Position numbers and translations under genes: made by a program
Assembly (NCBI GenBank): GCA_030053925.1
Contig: JASGCX010000033.1
Location: forward strand, 1 to 39,452
Source: Flavobacterium sp.
GTDB lineage: Bacteria; Bacteroidota; Bacteroidia; Chitinophagales; Chitinophagaceae
Direction of reading: 5' to 3'
Length of the DNA stretch: 39,452 nt
Shown here: positions 16,008 through 24,150 of the stretch, piece after piece
Layout of the letters: every line of letters begins with the position of its first letter
Numbering within the stretch: position 1 is the first letter of the stretch
The notes under the pieces: model-generated
Told to the model about the DNA's origin: nothing
The model's input: the letters and a program-made list of their open reading frames with translations, nothing else
Databases searched by the model: none

Positions 16008-16808
16008 GTGAGCTTAACCATTCATACTACTAATTTACAAAAAAGTTATAAAGGCCGTACCGTTGTTAACAAGGTTTCGGTAGAAGTAAAACAAGGTGAA
16101 ATTGTGGGTTTATTGGGCCCAAACGGTGCTGGTAAAACCACTACTTTTTACATGGTGGTGGGTTTAATAAAGCCCGATGATGGTAAAGTATTTTTAAATG
16201 AAATAGACATTACCAAATTGCCCATGTATAAACGAGCACAAATGGGTATTGGTTATTTACCACAAGAAGCTAGTGTGTTTAGAAAATTAAGTGTTGAAGA
16301 TAATATTATGGCCGTGCTAGAAATGACGAAACTAAACAAGCATGAACGCCATGAAAAATTAGAAACTTTATTAAGCGAATTTAATTTGCACCATGTGCGT
16401 AAAAATAATGGCGATAGTTTAAGCGGTGGCGAAAGGCGTAGAACTGAAATTGCACGTGCTTTAGCCGTAGATCCCAAATTTATTTTATTAGATGAACCCT
16501 TTGCTGGTGTAGATCCTATTGCCGTTGAAGATATACAAGCAGTAGTTGCAAAATTGAAGTATAAAAACATTGGTATTTTAATTACCGATCACAATGTAAA
16601 CGAAACCTTATCTATTTGCGATAGAGCTTATTTGCTTATTGAAGGAAAAATATTTAAACACGGCACCGCAGAACAATTGGCAGATGATGAACAAGTTCGT
16701 AGGTTATATTTAGGTACCAATTTTGAGTTAAAAAGGAAAGATTGGATTATTGATATGGTACGTGAAAATGCCGAGCAGCAAGAATTTGCAAAAGAAGATA
16801 GTTTATAA
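16008..16808 (+). CDS. lptB: LPS export ABC transporter ATP-binding protein LptB
   Basis: This cytoplasmic ATPase powers LptFG-driven extraction of lipopolysaccharide from the inner membrane. The 266-residue protein has Walker [11 protein letters not shown]-loop '[15 protein letters not shown]' (an LptB hallmark), signature LSGGERRR, Walker [14 protein letters not shown] and switch His in ITDHNV. The start is GTG (16008-16010), which gives the expected N-terminus [14 protein letters not shown]; no upstream ATG fits. It is about 25 residues longer than E. coli LptB because of a charged C-terminal tail, common in this phylum. It is followed by a strong terminator and is thus probably monocistronic. 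Confidence 0.96.
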   Translation: MSLTIHTTNLQKSYKGRTVVNKVSVEVKQGEIVGLLGPNGAGKTTTFYMVVGLIKPDDGKVFLNEIDITKLPMYKRAQMGIGYLPQEASVFRKLSVEDNIMAVLEMTKLNKHERHEKLETLLSEFNLHHVRKNNGDSLSGGERRRTEIARALAVDPKFILLDEPFAGVDPIAVEDIQAVVAKLKYKNIGILITDHNVNETLSICDRAYLLIEGKIFKHGTAEQLADDEQVRRLYLGTNFELKRKDWIIDMVRENAEQQEFAKEDSL

Positions 16809-16813
16809 ATGTA

Positions 16814-16849
16814 AGTAGGCTAGTTCAACTACAACTAGCCTACTTTTTT
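16814..16849 (+). terminator. Rho-independent terminator of lptB
   Basis: AGTAGGCTAGTT and AACTAGCCTACT form a perfect 12-bp stem with a 7-base loop, followed by TTTTT. It starts 6 bases after the lptB stop codon and separates it from the convergent msrB gene; the A-rich left side is weak, so it acts mainly on the plus strand. Confidence 0.92.
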
Positions 16850-16870
16850 ACAGGGTATTTAGCTATTAGC

Positions 16871-17428
16871 TTAATGTTTTTCGCCCTCTTTATATTTTTG
16901 CTCGGCTGCTTTTGCTTTTTCAAAATCTAGTACTACACCGTTAATACAATAACGCAAGCCTGTTGGTGGTGGGCCATCTTCAAATACATGGCCTAAATGC
17001 GATTTGCATCTGCTGCACGCAACTTCTGTACGTTTCATGCCGTGGCTATTATCTGGCAAATAAATCATTGATGATTTACTAATGGGTTCGTAAAAACTTG
17101 GCCAACCGCAACCACTTTCAAACTTTGCATCGCTTTTAAATAAGGCATTACCACATACTGCACAATAAAAAGTACCTACTTCTTTAGAACTTTCAAATTT
17201 ACTGGTATATGGTCTTTCTGTACCTTTTTGCCTTGCTACTTGGTACACTTCTGGACTTAATATTTTTTTCCATTCTTCATCTTTTAGAGTCACTTTTGTA
17301 CTGTCTGTAGTACTGTACACTGGATTTTTTTTATTGTTTTCCATAATTTCTTTTTTGGTATTACTGTTTTGCGAATAGCAACTTTGAAAACTTAAAGTTA
17401 CTAATAAGGCTAATTGATATAGTTTCAT
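16871..17428 (-). CDS. msrB: Peptide-methionine (R)-S-oxide reductase MsrB, exported form
   Basis: The enzyme repairs oxidised methionine (R-sulfoxide) in proteins. The 185-residue product begins with a signal peptide with a loose lipobox (MKLYQLALLVTLSFQSC), so it is probably a periplasmic or membrane-anchored lipoprotein. The catalytic domain holds two zinc CxxC pairs (CAVC and CSRC), the substrate motif 'ESGCGWPSFYEP', 'RTEVACSRCKSHLGHVF' and the catalytic Cys in GLRYCING. The internal Met at MENNKKNP could serve as a cytoplasmic start, but the signal sequence argues for the first ATG. It is convergent with lptB. Confidence 0.95.
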   Translation of the reverse strand: MKLYQLALLVTLSFQSCYSQNSNTKKEIMENNKKNPVYSTTDSTKVTLKDEEWKKILSPEVYQVARQKGTERPYTSKFESSKEVGTFYCAVCGNALFKSDAKFESGCGWPSFYEPISKSSMIYLPDNSHGMKRTEVACSRCKSHLGHVFEDGPPPTGLRYCINGVVLDFEKAKAAEQKYKEGEKH

Positions 17429-17549
17429 ATTGTTGTTTTATTGATGTACGCTTTTTTGGGTTAAAATACCTGCCAATTAATGTGGTTGTTGCTTTTTATT
17501 TATGACGTAGCAGTTGTAGTTACTTACAAAATACTTAGTTTTTAACATT

Positions 17550-17583
17550 TTGGAAACAATTTTAGTAGCAAGATGTATATTTG
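17550..17583 (+). promoter_or_regulatory. Candidate adk promoter
   Basis: TATATTTG (17576-17583) fits the Bacteroidota -7 consensus TAnnTTTG exactly, with TTG at 17550-17552 as a possible -33 element; the 23-base spacing is a little long. The TTG is the codon the ORF track used as start, so the promoter reading explains why that extension is not translated. Transcription would start about 20 bases before the adk ATG at 17610. Confidence 0.5.
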
Positions 17584-17609
17584 CTTCTCAAGCAACTCCT
17601 TTACTTACA

Positions 17610-18185
17610 ATGTTTAATATTATTTTGTTTGGTCCTCCAGGTAGTGGCAAAGGTACCCAAAGTGAAATGTTAATTGCAAAATATGGCTTAATTCATTTAT
17701 CTACAGGTGATATTTTGCGTAAAGAAATTGCAGCAGGTACGCCACTAGGTTTAGAGGCTAAAAGTATAATGGATAAAGGCGAATTAGTACCAGACGAAGT
17801 AGTAATTGCTATGATAAGTTCGGCTTTAGAAGCAAATCCTGAAGCGAAGGGTTTTTTGTTTGATGGTTTTCCTAGAACAAATGCACAAGCATCTGCTTTA
17901 GATAAATTGTTACAACTTAAAGGTACCGATATTGGTATTGTACTAGCCCTTGAAGTAAGTGAAGAAGAACTTGTAAAACGCCTTTTAAATAGAGGATTAA
18001 CAAGCGGACGCAGCGATGATACCAACGAAATTGTTATAAAAGCTAGAATTGCTGAATATCGCAAAAAAACTTCTGCCGTAGCAGATTATTACCAACAATT
18101 TGATAAAGTAAAAAACATACAAGGCGAAGGCTCTGTAGATGAAATTTTTACTTTATTGAGTAGCAAAATTGATAGTCGCTTATAG
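17610..18185 (+). CDS. adk: Adenylate kinase
   Basis: It interconverts 2 ADP with ATP and AMP. The P-loop GPPGSGKGTQ lies at the N-terminus, followed by the AMP-binding stretch 'LIHLSTGDILRKEIAAGT', the 'FLFDGFPRTNAQASAL' motif, and a short LID region (RGLTSGRSDD) without zinc cysteines. The track start is a TTG 20 codons upstream. I choose the ATG at 17610, which gives MFNIILFGPPG and 191 residues as in other short-LID adenylate kinases; a -7 box at 17576-17583 also lies downstream of the TTG. It is followed by a strong terminator. Confidence 0.96.
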   Translation: MFNIILFGPPGSGKGTQSEMLIAKYGLIHLSTGDILRKEIAAGTPLGLEAKSIMDKGELVPDEVVIAMISSALEANPEAKGFLFDGFPRTNAQASALDKLLQLKGTDIGIVLALEVSEEELVKRLLNRGLTSGRSDDTNEIVIKARIAEYRKKTSAVADYYQQFDKVKNIQGEGSVDEIFTLLSSKIDSRL

Positions 18186-18212
18186 AGATTTGGCAGCCAA
18201 AACCAACCGCTA

Positions 18213-18240
18213 ATCCCGCATATTTTGCGGGATTTTTTTT
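18213..18240 (+). terminator. Rho-independent terminator of adk
   Basis: ATCCCGCA and TGCGGGAT form an 8-bp stem with a 5-base loop (TATTT), followed by a run of T. It begins 27 bases after the adk stop and lies between adk and the convergent argD. Confidence 0.92.
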
Positions 18241-18305
18241 GGTGTATAACCCTTAATTTACAACGCTTAAACGTGTTTTGCAAATTTTGTAAACGCCCTT
18301 TAGTG

Positions 18306-19511
18306 CTAGGGCGTTAAATTTTTAATAGCAGCTTTAAGTGCTGTTAAAAATTCATCGGCTTGTGCTTTAGTTAATGCCAAAGAAGGCAATAACCTAATAA
18401 CATTTGGTTTAGCTTCGCCAGTAAATACTTTAAACTCAGTTAGCAAAGTTTTCTTTAAATGTTTTAATGGTTCAGGCACATCAAAGCCAATTATTAAGCC
18501 CTTGCCACGTACATTTTGTATGGCTGAAATTTTCTTTAATTCTTCTTGTAAATAGTTGCCTACAGTTGCGGCATTGGCTATTAAATTAGTTTGTTCAATA
18601 ACTTCTAACACTGCTAATGCTGCTGCACAAGCCAATTGATTACCCCCAAATGTAGTACCTAGTAAACCGTGTTTTGGTTTTATGGGTGGTGCTATTAAAA
18701 TACCACCAATAGGAAAACCATTGCCCATACCTTTTGCCATTGCGTAAATATCTGCGTTTACACCAGCATAATCATGTGCAAAAAATAAACCGCTTCTACC
18801 ATAACCACATTGTACGCTATCTGCAATAAATACAGCATTATATTGGTTGCACAAAGTGCGTATTAATTGTAGAAAACTATTATTAGCTTCAATAATACCG
18901 CCAACGCCTTGTACACCTTCAATAATAACAGAAGAAATTTGATGACCCTGTTTTTCAAAACAAGTTTTTAAGGCAGCCTCATCATTAAACGGCAAGAAGA
19001 TAACATTTTCTGTTTGGTTAATTGGTGCTACTATAAAAGGATTATCTGTAACAGCTACCGCTAAAGAAGTACGACCATGAAATGATTTACTAAAGGCAAT
19101 CACTTTTTTTTTGCCATTATGAAAGCTTGCTAATTTTAAAGCATTTTCGTTGGCTTCTGCACCGCTATTACACAGAAATAGCTGATAATCTTCTTTGCCA
19201 CTAAGCTTACCTAATTTTTCTGCCAATTGCTTTTGTAAGGGAATAATAACAGAGTTTGAGTAGAAGGCAATTTTTTCTAATTGCGCCTCAATGCTTTTTA
19301 CCCAATGAGGATGTGTGTGACCAATACTTATTACCGCATGACCGCCATACATATCTAAGTATTGTGTACCATTCTCATCCCAAACATAACTGCCCAATGC
19401 CTTGGTAATGGTAATATTATTAAGAGGATAAACATCGAACAAGATAGCCCCCCTGCCTGCCTTTGTGGGCTTGTGTGTAGAAGTTTGTTCAGGTACATTT
19501 TTATTTTCCAT
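18306..19511 (-). CDS. argD: Acetylornithine (or succinylornithine) aminotransferase ArgD
   Basis: This class III PLP aminotransferase of 401 residues has 'YLDMYGGHAVISIGHTHP', 'LFLCNSGAEANENALKLA', 'KVIAFSKSFHGRTSLAVAVT', 'VIIEGVQGVGGI', 'FIADSVQCGYGRSG' (with the PLP-binding Asp) and the Schiff-base Lys in YAMAKGMGNGFPIGG. It transfers the amino group from glutamate to the acylated semialdehyde in arginine synthesis. It is the last gene of the GNAT-argG-argC-argD run, 42 bases after argC. Many Bacteroidota use succinylated intermediates, so the true acyl group is unknown; the sequence alone does not separate the two. Ornithine aminotransferase is a less likely alternative given the neighbours. 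Confidence 0.93.
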   Translation of the reverse strand: MENKNVPEQTSTHKPTKAGRGAILFDVYPLNNITITKALGSYVWDENGTQYLDMYGGHAVISIGHTHPHWVKSIEAQLEKIAFYSNSVIIPLQKQLAEKLGKLSGKEDYQLFLCNSGAEANENALKLASFHNGKKKVIAFSKSFHGRTSLAVAVTDNPFIVAPINQTENVIFLPFNDEAALKTCFEKQGHQISSVIIEGVQGVGGIIEANNSFLQLIRTLCNQYNAVFIADSVQCGYGRSGLFFAHDYAGVNADIYAMAKGMGNGFPIGGILIAPPIKPKHGLLGTTFGGNQLACAAALAVLEVIEQTNLIANAATVGNYLQEELKKISAIQNVRGKGLIIGFDVPEPLKHLKKTLLTEFKVFTGEAKPNVIRLLPSLALTKAQADEFLTALKAAIKNLTP

Positions 19512-19553
19512 TTTCTAATTTTTTTTTATTTCCCCGTTGGGGATTTTGAGGCT

Positions 19554-20612
19554 TTAAAAACAAGCAGCTTTTAATTTTAAACCAGTCATTTCATCAAAGC
19601 CAAACATCAAATTCATGTTTTGAACAGCCTGACCAGAAGCTCCTTTTAATAAATTATCGATAACTGAATGAACAACAATAGTGTCTTCTACAATTTCAAT
19701 ATTGATAACGCATTTATTGGTATTAACTACTTGTTTTAAATGAATAGCTGAAGTAGATTTTTTGGTAAATGGTTCGTTTTTATACGCTGCTTCAAATGCA
19801 TTTATAAGTGCTTGTTTATTGCCTTTAAATTTAAAGGTTGAACTGGTAAAAATACCTCTTGTAAAATTGCCACGCCAAGGCACAAAGTTAATTGTAGCCA
19901 GCGGTGCATTACTACCTGCTTCTTGCTGTAAAGATTGCATAATTTCGCCCAAATGCTGATGGGTTAAGGTTTTGTACGGCGAAATATTATTGGCTCGCCA
20001 GCTAAAATGCGATGTGGCACTTAGGCTTTGGCCAGCTCCTGTGCTTCCTGTAATACCGGTAGTATAAACCTGTACATTGTTTAGCAAACCAGCTTTAGCA
20101 AAAGGCAATAAACCTAATTGTATAGCAGTTGCAAAACAACCAGCATTGGCAACACTATCTGCTTGCTTAATAGCTTCTCTATTTATTTCTGGTAAGCCAT
20201 AAACAAAGTTTCTGCCTTTAATAGAAGCATCTGCCGCTAGGCGAAAATCGTTACCAATATCTATCAATTTTATATGGCTTGGTATATTGTTTTCTTGTAC
20301 AAATTTTTTTGCCTCGCCATGCCCTGCACAAAAGAAAATAACATCTACACCGCTAGCCCCTAAAGAAGGGCATTGTGCCGAAAATTTTAAATCGGTTTCT
20401 CCTATCAAGTCTGTATGAACACTCGATAACAAGTTGCCAGCATTGCTGCCGCTTTGTACAAAAGCTATTGTTACTTTTGGGTGATTGATTAATAAACGAA
20501 TTAATTCGCCACCTGTATAGCCTGCAGCACCTATTATACCTGCTTTAATACCAGCCCCGCCGCCCCCAAAAGATGGAGTTTGAGAAAAGCTTTTTATAAT
20601 TAAGTTGTTCAT
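19554..20612 (-). CDS. argC: N-acetyl(succinyl)-gamma-glutamyl-phosphate reductase ArgC
   Basis: The NADPH-dependent reductase makes the glutamate semialdehyde intermediate of arginine synthesis. The 352-residue chain has the nucleotide-binding 'AGIIGAAGYTGGELIRLL', 'FCAGHGEAKKF', the catalytic Cys in NAGCFATA, and 'TGITGSTGAGQSLS'. It overlaps argG by 4 bases (ATGA), so is translationally coupled. Oddly, about 20 residues (MNNLIIKSFSQTPSFGGGGA...) precede the usual family start, and the underlying DNA (about 20545-20575) is a G/C-rich patch that looks like an intergenic repeat absorbed into the frame. No other in-frame ATG lies near the family start, so the extension appears to be translated. 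Confidence 0.95.
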   Translation of the reverse strand: MNNLIIKSFSQTPSFGGGGAGIKAGIIGAAGYTGGELIRLLINHPKVTIAFVQSGSNAGNLLSSVHTDLIGETDLKFSAQCPSLGASGVDVIFFCAGHGEAKKFVQENNIPSHIKLIDIGNDFRLAADASIKGRNFVYGLPEINREAIKQADSVANAGCFATAIQLGLLPFAKAGLLNNVQVYTTGITGSTGAGQSLSATSHFSWRANNISPYKTLTHQHLGEIMQSLQQEAGSNAPLATINFVPWRGNFTRGIFTSSTFKFKGNKQALINAFEAAYKNEPFTKKSTSAIHLKQVVNTNKCVINIEIVEDTIVVHSVIDNLLKGASGQAVQNMNLMFGFDEMTGLKLKAACF

Positions 20613-21823
20613 TTGCTAGGGTTTAGTGGGCTATTAACCTGGTGCCATATAGAAGTTTGGTTGCCAAAAATTTTACTAAATCCTCTAACATCTTCACCGG
20701 TAAAGCCAGTGTTCATTTCGCCGTATTTACCAAACTTAGCGCTCATTAAATCGAAGTTGCTTTCTATACCAATTATTTGAAAACGGTAAGGCATTATTTG
20801 TACAAAAACATCGCCGGTTACGTTTTGCTGCGAATTGGTTAAGTAGGCTTCAATATCACGCATTACTGGGTCTAAAATTTGACCTTCATGTAACCAGTTA
20901 CCATAAAATTGTGCTAATTGATCTTTCCAGTTTAGCTGCCATTTTGTAAGCACATGTTTTTCTAAAGCATGGTGTGCTTTTAAAATAACCATTGGTGCTG
21001 CGGCTTCAAAACCCACACGGCCTTTTATGCCAATAATGGTATCGCCTACATGAATATCTCTACCCACACCATAAGCACCAGCTATTGTTTGTAAGTATTG
21101 TATTGCTTTTACAGGATGATTGAACAAATGACCATTTATAGCCGTTAATTCGCCTTTTACAAAGCTTAGTGTTAGTTCTGTGCTATCTGTTTTTGTTACT
21201 TGGGTAGGCCATGCAGTTTCTGGCAACATGCCTTTGCTTTGTAGGGTTTCTTTGCCGCCTACACTAGTGCCCCACAAACCTTTATTAATGCTGTACATGC
21301 TTTTTTCAAAGTTCATGTCAACGCCTTTTTTCTTTAAATACGCAATTTCTTCTTCACGGCTTAATTTTAAGTCACGAATAGGGGTAATAATTTCAACACC
21401 AGGAATCATAATGTTAAAAATCATATCAAAACGCACCTGATCGTTACCGGCACCAGTGCTGCCGTGGGCTACAGCTAGGGCATTTAGTTTTTTTGCGTGT
21501 TCTGCAATGTGTAATGCTTGGCTTAAACGCTCTGCACTTACACTTAGTGGGTAAGTATTGTTTTTTAAAACATTACCGTAAATTAAGTATTTAACAATGC
21601 TATTGTAGTAGCTTTCTACAGCGTTTACGGTTGTGTGGGTTTTTACGCCTAGTTTGTAGGCATGTGCTTCTATTTGTGCCAATTCTTGGTTGGTAAAACC
21701 GCCAGTGTTTACAATTACACTGTGTACGTTAAAACCTCTGTCTTCTGTAAGATATTTTACGCAGAAGGTAGTATCTAAACCGCCACTAAATCCTAAAACA
21801 ACGTTTTTGCTTGCTTGTGCCAT
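20609..21823 (-). CDS. argG: Argininosuccinate synthase
   Basis: It joins citrulline and aspartate with ATP to give argininosuccinate. The N-terminal PP-loop motif reads GFSGGLDTTF, followed by 'AVAHGSTGAGNDQVRFD' (the conserved citrulline/ATP loop), 'ITPIRDLKLSREEEIAYLKKKG' and 'SINKGLWGTSVGGKE'. The length of 404 is normal. It lies 17 bases after the acetyltransferase gene and overlaps argC, so is in the middle of the arginine operon. argF, argB and argH are not in this window and must lie elsewhere. Confidence 0.97.
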   Translation of the reverse strand: MAQASKNVVLGFSGGLDTTFCVKYLTEDRGFNVHSVIVNTGGFTNQELAQIEAHAYKLGVKTHTTVNAVESYYNSIVKYLIYGNVLKNNTYPLSVSAERLSQALHIAEHAKKLNALAVAHGSTGAGNDQVRFDMIFNIMIPGVEIITPIRDLKLSREEEIAYLKKKGVDMNFEKSMYSINKGLWGTSVGGKETLQSKGMLPETAWPTQVTKTDSTELTLSFVKGELTAINGHLFNHPVKAIQYLQTIAGAYGVGRDIHVGDTIIGIKGRVGFEAAAPMVILKAHHALEKHVLTKWQLNWKDQLAQFYGNWLHEGQILDPVMRDIEAYLTNSQQNVTGDVFVQIMPYRFQIIGIESNFDLMSAKFGKYGEMNTGFTGEDVRGFSKIFGNQTSIWHQVNSPLNPSK

Positions 21824-21840
21824 GTTTTTGGGTAAATTAT

Positions 21841-22545
21841 TTAAGTAGAAAAAATTTTAAAAATAGATTTTAGCTTGCCATTTTTTTGGGGTTCGTTTTT
21901 TTTATTAAACCACTGCAATAATTTCGATTGCTTAAGCCTATTAAAACGCTCGTATAAACTAGAGTTTTGTTTAAAATCTGCTGCTGTTTGTTTTGGTTCG
22001 GCTTTATCTGCAGGGTCAAATAGCATGGCTGTACACATACAATTTTTGCGAGCCTTGCTCATTAATATATCGTAGTTAACACAGCTTTTACAGCCGGCCC
22101 AAAATTCTTCATCATCTGTTAGTTCGCTGTAGGTAACGGGTTCGTAGCCAAGGTCGCTATTAATTTTCATAACAGCTAGGCCCGTAGTAAGACCAAATAT
22201 TTTGGCACTTGGGTATTTCTCTCTTGATAGTTCAAACACTTTTTTCTTAATCAATTTTGCAACACCACTTTTTCTAAATTCTGGCAAAACAATTAAACCG
22301 CTATTAGCCACAAATTTACCATGGCTCCATTCTTCAATGTAACAAAACCCCACCCATTGGCCACTAGGCATAAGGGCTATAACGGCTTTGCCTTCTAGCA
22401 TTTTTTTAGCGATGTATTCTGGGCTACGTTTAGCTATACCAGTACCACGGGCTTTTGCCGATGCTTCCATCTCATCTGTAATACGAAGCGCATAATGGGT
22501 ATCTATATGGTTAGCTACACGAACAATAATATGCTGTTGTTCCAA
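21841..22545 (-). CDS. GNAT-family N-acyltransferase of the arginine operon
   Basis: The 234-residue protein carries a GNAT fold: 'IALMPSGQWVGFCYIEEW', then 'NSGLIVLPEFRKSGVAKLIKKKVFELS' with the acetyl-CoA pyrophosphate-binding R-x-x-G-x-A pattern, and 'IFGLTTGLAVMKINSDLGYEPV'. A cysteine-rich stretch follows (CKSCVNYDILMSKARKNCMC), resembling a metal site, and a basic tail. As first gene of the arginine cluster it may acylate glutamate, the job of ArgA, which is otherwise missing here. Bacteroidota clusters often begin with this type of protein. The substrate is inferred from position only. Confidence 0.8.
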   Translation of the reverse strand: MEQQHIIVRVANHIDTHYALRITDEMEASAKARGTGIAKRSPEYIAKKMLEGKAVIALMPSGQWVGFCYIEEWSHGKFVANSGLIVLPEFRKSGVAKLIKKKVFELSREKYPSAKIFGLTTGLAVMKINSDLGYEPVTYSELTDDEEFWAGCKSCVNYDILMSKARKNCMCTAMLFDPADKAEPKQTAADFKQNSSLYERFNRLKQSKLLQWFNKKNEPQKNGKLKSIFKIFST

Positions 22546-22992
22546 CTTAAAAAATTAATTAAATGAGCTATACTTGTTAAAACGGTTACACTTTTAATAA
22601 GTGTTTGTAAGTGGGGGAAAGGTTCACTGATAGGGGCAACTGCCAACTGCTCGTCCTACCAGCAACCACGTCGTGGTTGCGGTTTAAAAGCAGGCATTAC
22701 AGGTAAAAACTGTATTACTGTTTGATACGAAGTAGTGTTTTTCAACAGCTTTTAGATTTGTTGTTGTTATTTGAAAGCGTAAAAGTATAAACATTCAACA
22801 GATTATCGCATAAATATTTAAGAAAGTTTGGTTAAGGTTTAATTTCTTACAAAGACAAAAAGAATAGCAAGCACACTAAAAGATATTGCAAATTGCTACA
22901 TCAATTTGTACGAGAAGATTACGGCTTATACATTTATTTCTTTGTGACCCGTTGTATCCTTTGTTTCTTTGTGTGAAATTTTTTAAAATAAC
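22546..22992. other. 447-base gap between the arginine operon and recR
   Basis: No gene is seen. It should hold the divergent promoters for the GNAT-argG-argC-argD operon and recR. A hairpin GCAACCACG-T-CGTGGTTGC (22662-22680) is the clearest structure. A possible recR promoter is TTG at about 22905 with TACATTTA about 20 bases later, one base off the -7 consensus. I see no convincing T-box, riboswitch or ARG-box. Confidence 0.45.
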
Positions 22993-23607
22993 ATGCAATT
23001 ACCGTCTACTTTATTAGAAAATGCTGTGGCTCAATTTGCCAAATTACCTGGTATTGGTAAAAAAACAGCCTTGCGTTTGGTATTGCATCTATTAAAACAG
23101 GATGTAGATGACGTGCAATATTTTGGTGAAACCATTGCCAAAATGCGTAGAGATATTCAGTTTTGCCAACGATGCTTTAATGTAAGCGATGGCCCATTGT
23201 GTAGCATTTGTAGCAATAGTGCCCGAAAACAAAACTTAATTTGTGTAGTTGAGAATATTCGTGATGTAATAGCCATCGAAAGTACGCAACAATTTAATGG
23301 TACTTACCATGTATTAGGTGGTATTATTTCGCCGTTAGATGGTATTGGACCGCATCAACTAAATATTGAAACCTTGGTAAATAGAGTAGAGGCCGAGCAA
23401 ACAGAGGAACTATTATTTGCCTTAAACCCAAATATTCAAGGCGATACAACCGTTTATTATATTCAACGAAAAATAAGCCACTTGCCATGTAAGGTTACTA
23501 CTATTGCACGTGGTATTGCCTTTGGTGGCGAATTAGAATATGCCGATGAAATGACATTGGCAAGAAGTATTGCTAACCGCCTGCCAATTGATCAATATGT
23601 AAAATAG
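22993..23607 (+). CDS. recR: Recombination mediator protein RecR
   Basis: With RecO it loads RecA at gaps for recombinational repair. The 204 residues show the helix-hairpin-helix 'AKLPGIGKKTALRL', the zinc finger CQRCFNVSDGPLCSIC (C-x2-C...C-x2-C), and a TOPRIM domain with ICVVENIRDV and 'YHVLGGIISPLDGIGP'. Length is normal. Its last codons (caatatgtaaaatag) are copied into the tandem repeats that follow, and it converges on ispG. Confidence 0.97.
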   Translation: MQLPSTLLENAVAQFAKLPGIGKKTALRLVLHLLKQDVDDVQYFGETIAKMRRDIQFCQRCFNVSDGPLCSICSNSARKQNLICVVENIRDVIAIESTQQFNGTYHVLGGIISPLDGIGPHQLNIETLVNRVEAEQTEELLFALNPNIQGDTTVYYIQRKISHLPCKVTTIARGIAFGGELEYADEMTLARSIANRLPIDQYVK

Positions 23608-24150
23608 ACCACTGATTAAAATGATTTGAATGATGCTTTTGATTTAGCTAAGGGAAGGCTCTACCCAAGCACCACTTTCTTTTAACAGGTTGATGAGTTC
23701 GGCAACCGCAATCTCGCTATCAATATTTTTCTTTACTACGTCTTTACCGCGGTACAAGGTTATCTTGCCCACACCACTCAATATGTAAAATAGGCGACTG
23801 TTTAAAATGCTTTGAATGATGCTTTTGATTTAGCTAAGGGAAGGCTCTACCCAAGCACCACTTTCTTTTAACAGGTTGATGAGTTCGGCAACCGCAATCT
23901 CGCTATCAATATTTTTCTTTACTACGTCTTTACCGCGGTACAAGGTTATCTTGCCCACACCACTCAATATGTAAAATAGGCGACTGTTTAAAATGCTTTG
24001 AATGATGCTTTTGATTTAGCTAAGGGAAGGCTCTACCCAAGCACCACTTTCTTTTAACAGGTTGATGAGTTCGGCAACCGCAATCTCGCTATCAATATTT
24101 TTCTTTACTACGTCTTTACCGCGGTACAAGGTTATCTTGCCCACACCACT
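23593..24150. repeat. 186-bp tandem repeat, three copies, built from the recR and ispG 3' ends
   Basis: Copies span about 23593-23778, 23779-23964 and 23965-24150; the TTA of the ispG stop recurs at 23644, 23830 and 24016, giving an exact period of 186. Each unit holds the last recR codons plus stop, a short spacer, and the final 40-plus codons of ispG. The ispG-derived parts look identical in all three by eye. The spacer in copy 1 differs from copies 2 and 3 at about four positions (for example AGACCACTGATT versus AGGCGACTGTTT). Only copy 3 is joined to intact ispG and only copy 1 to intact recR, so both genes are complete. Confidence 0.95.

Noticed and set aside
22662-22680. Attenuator or riboswitch for the arginine operon
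   Set aside because: A single short hairpin without T-run, leader peptide or known arginine-responsive fold.
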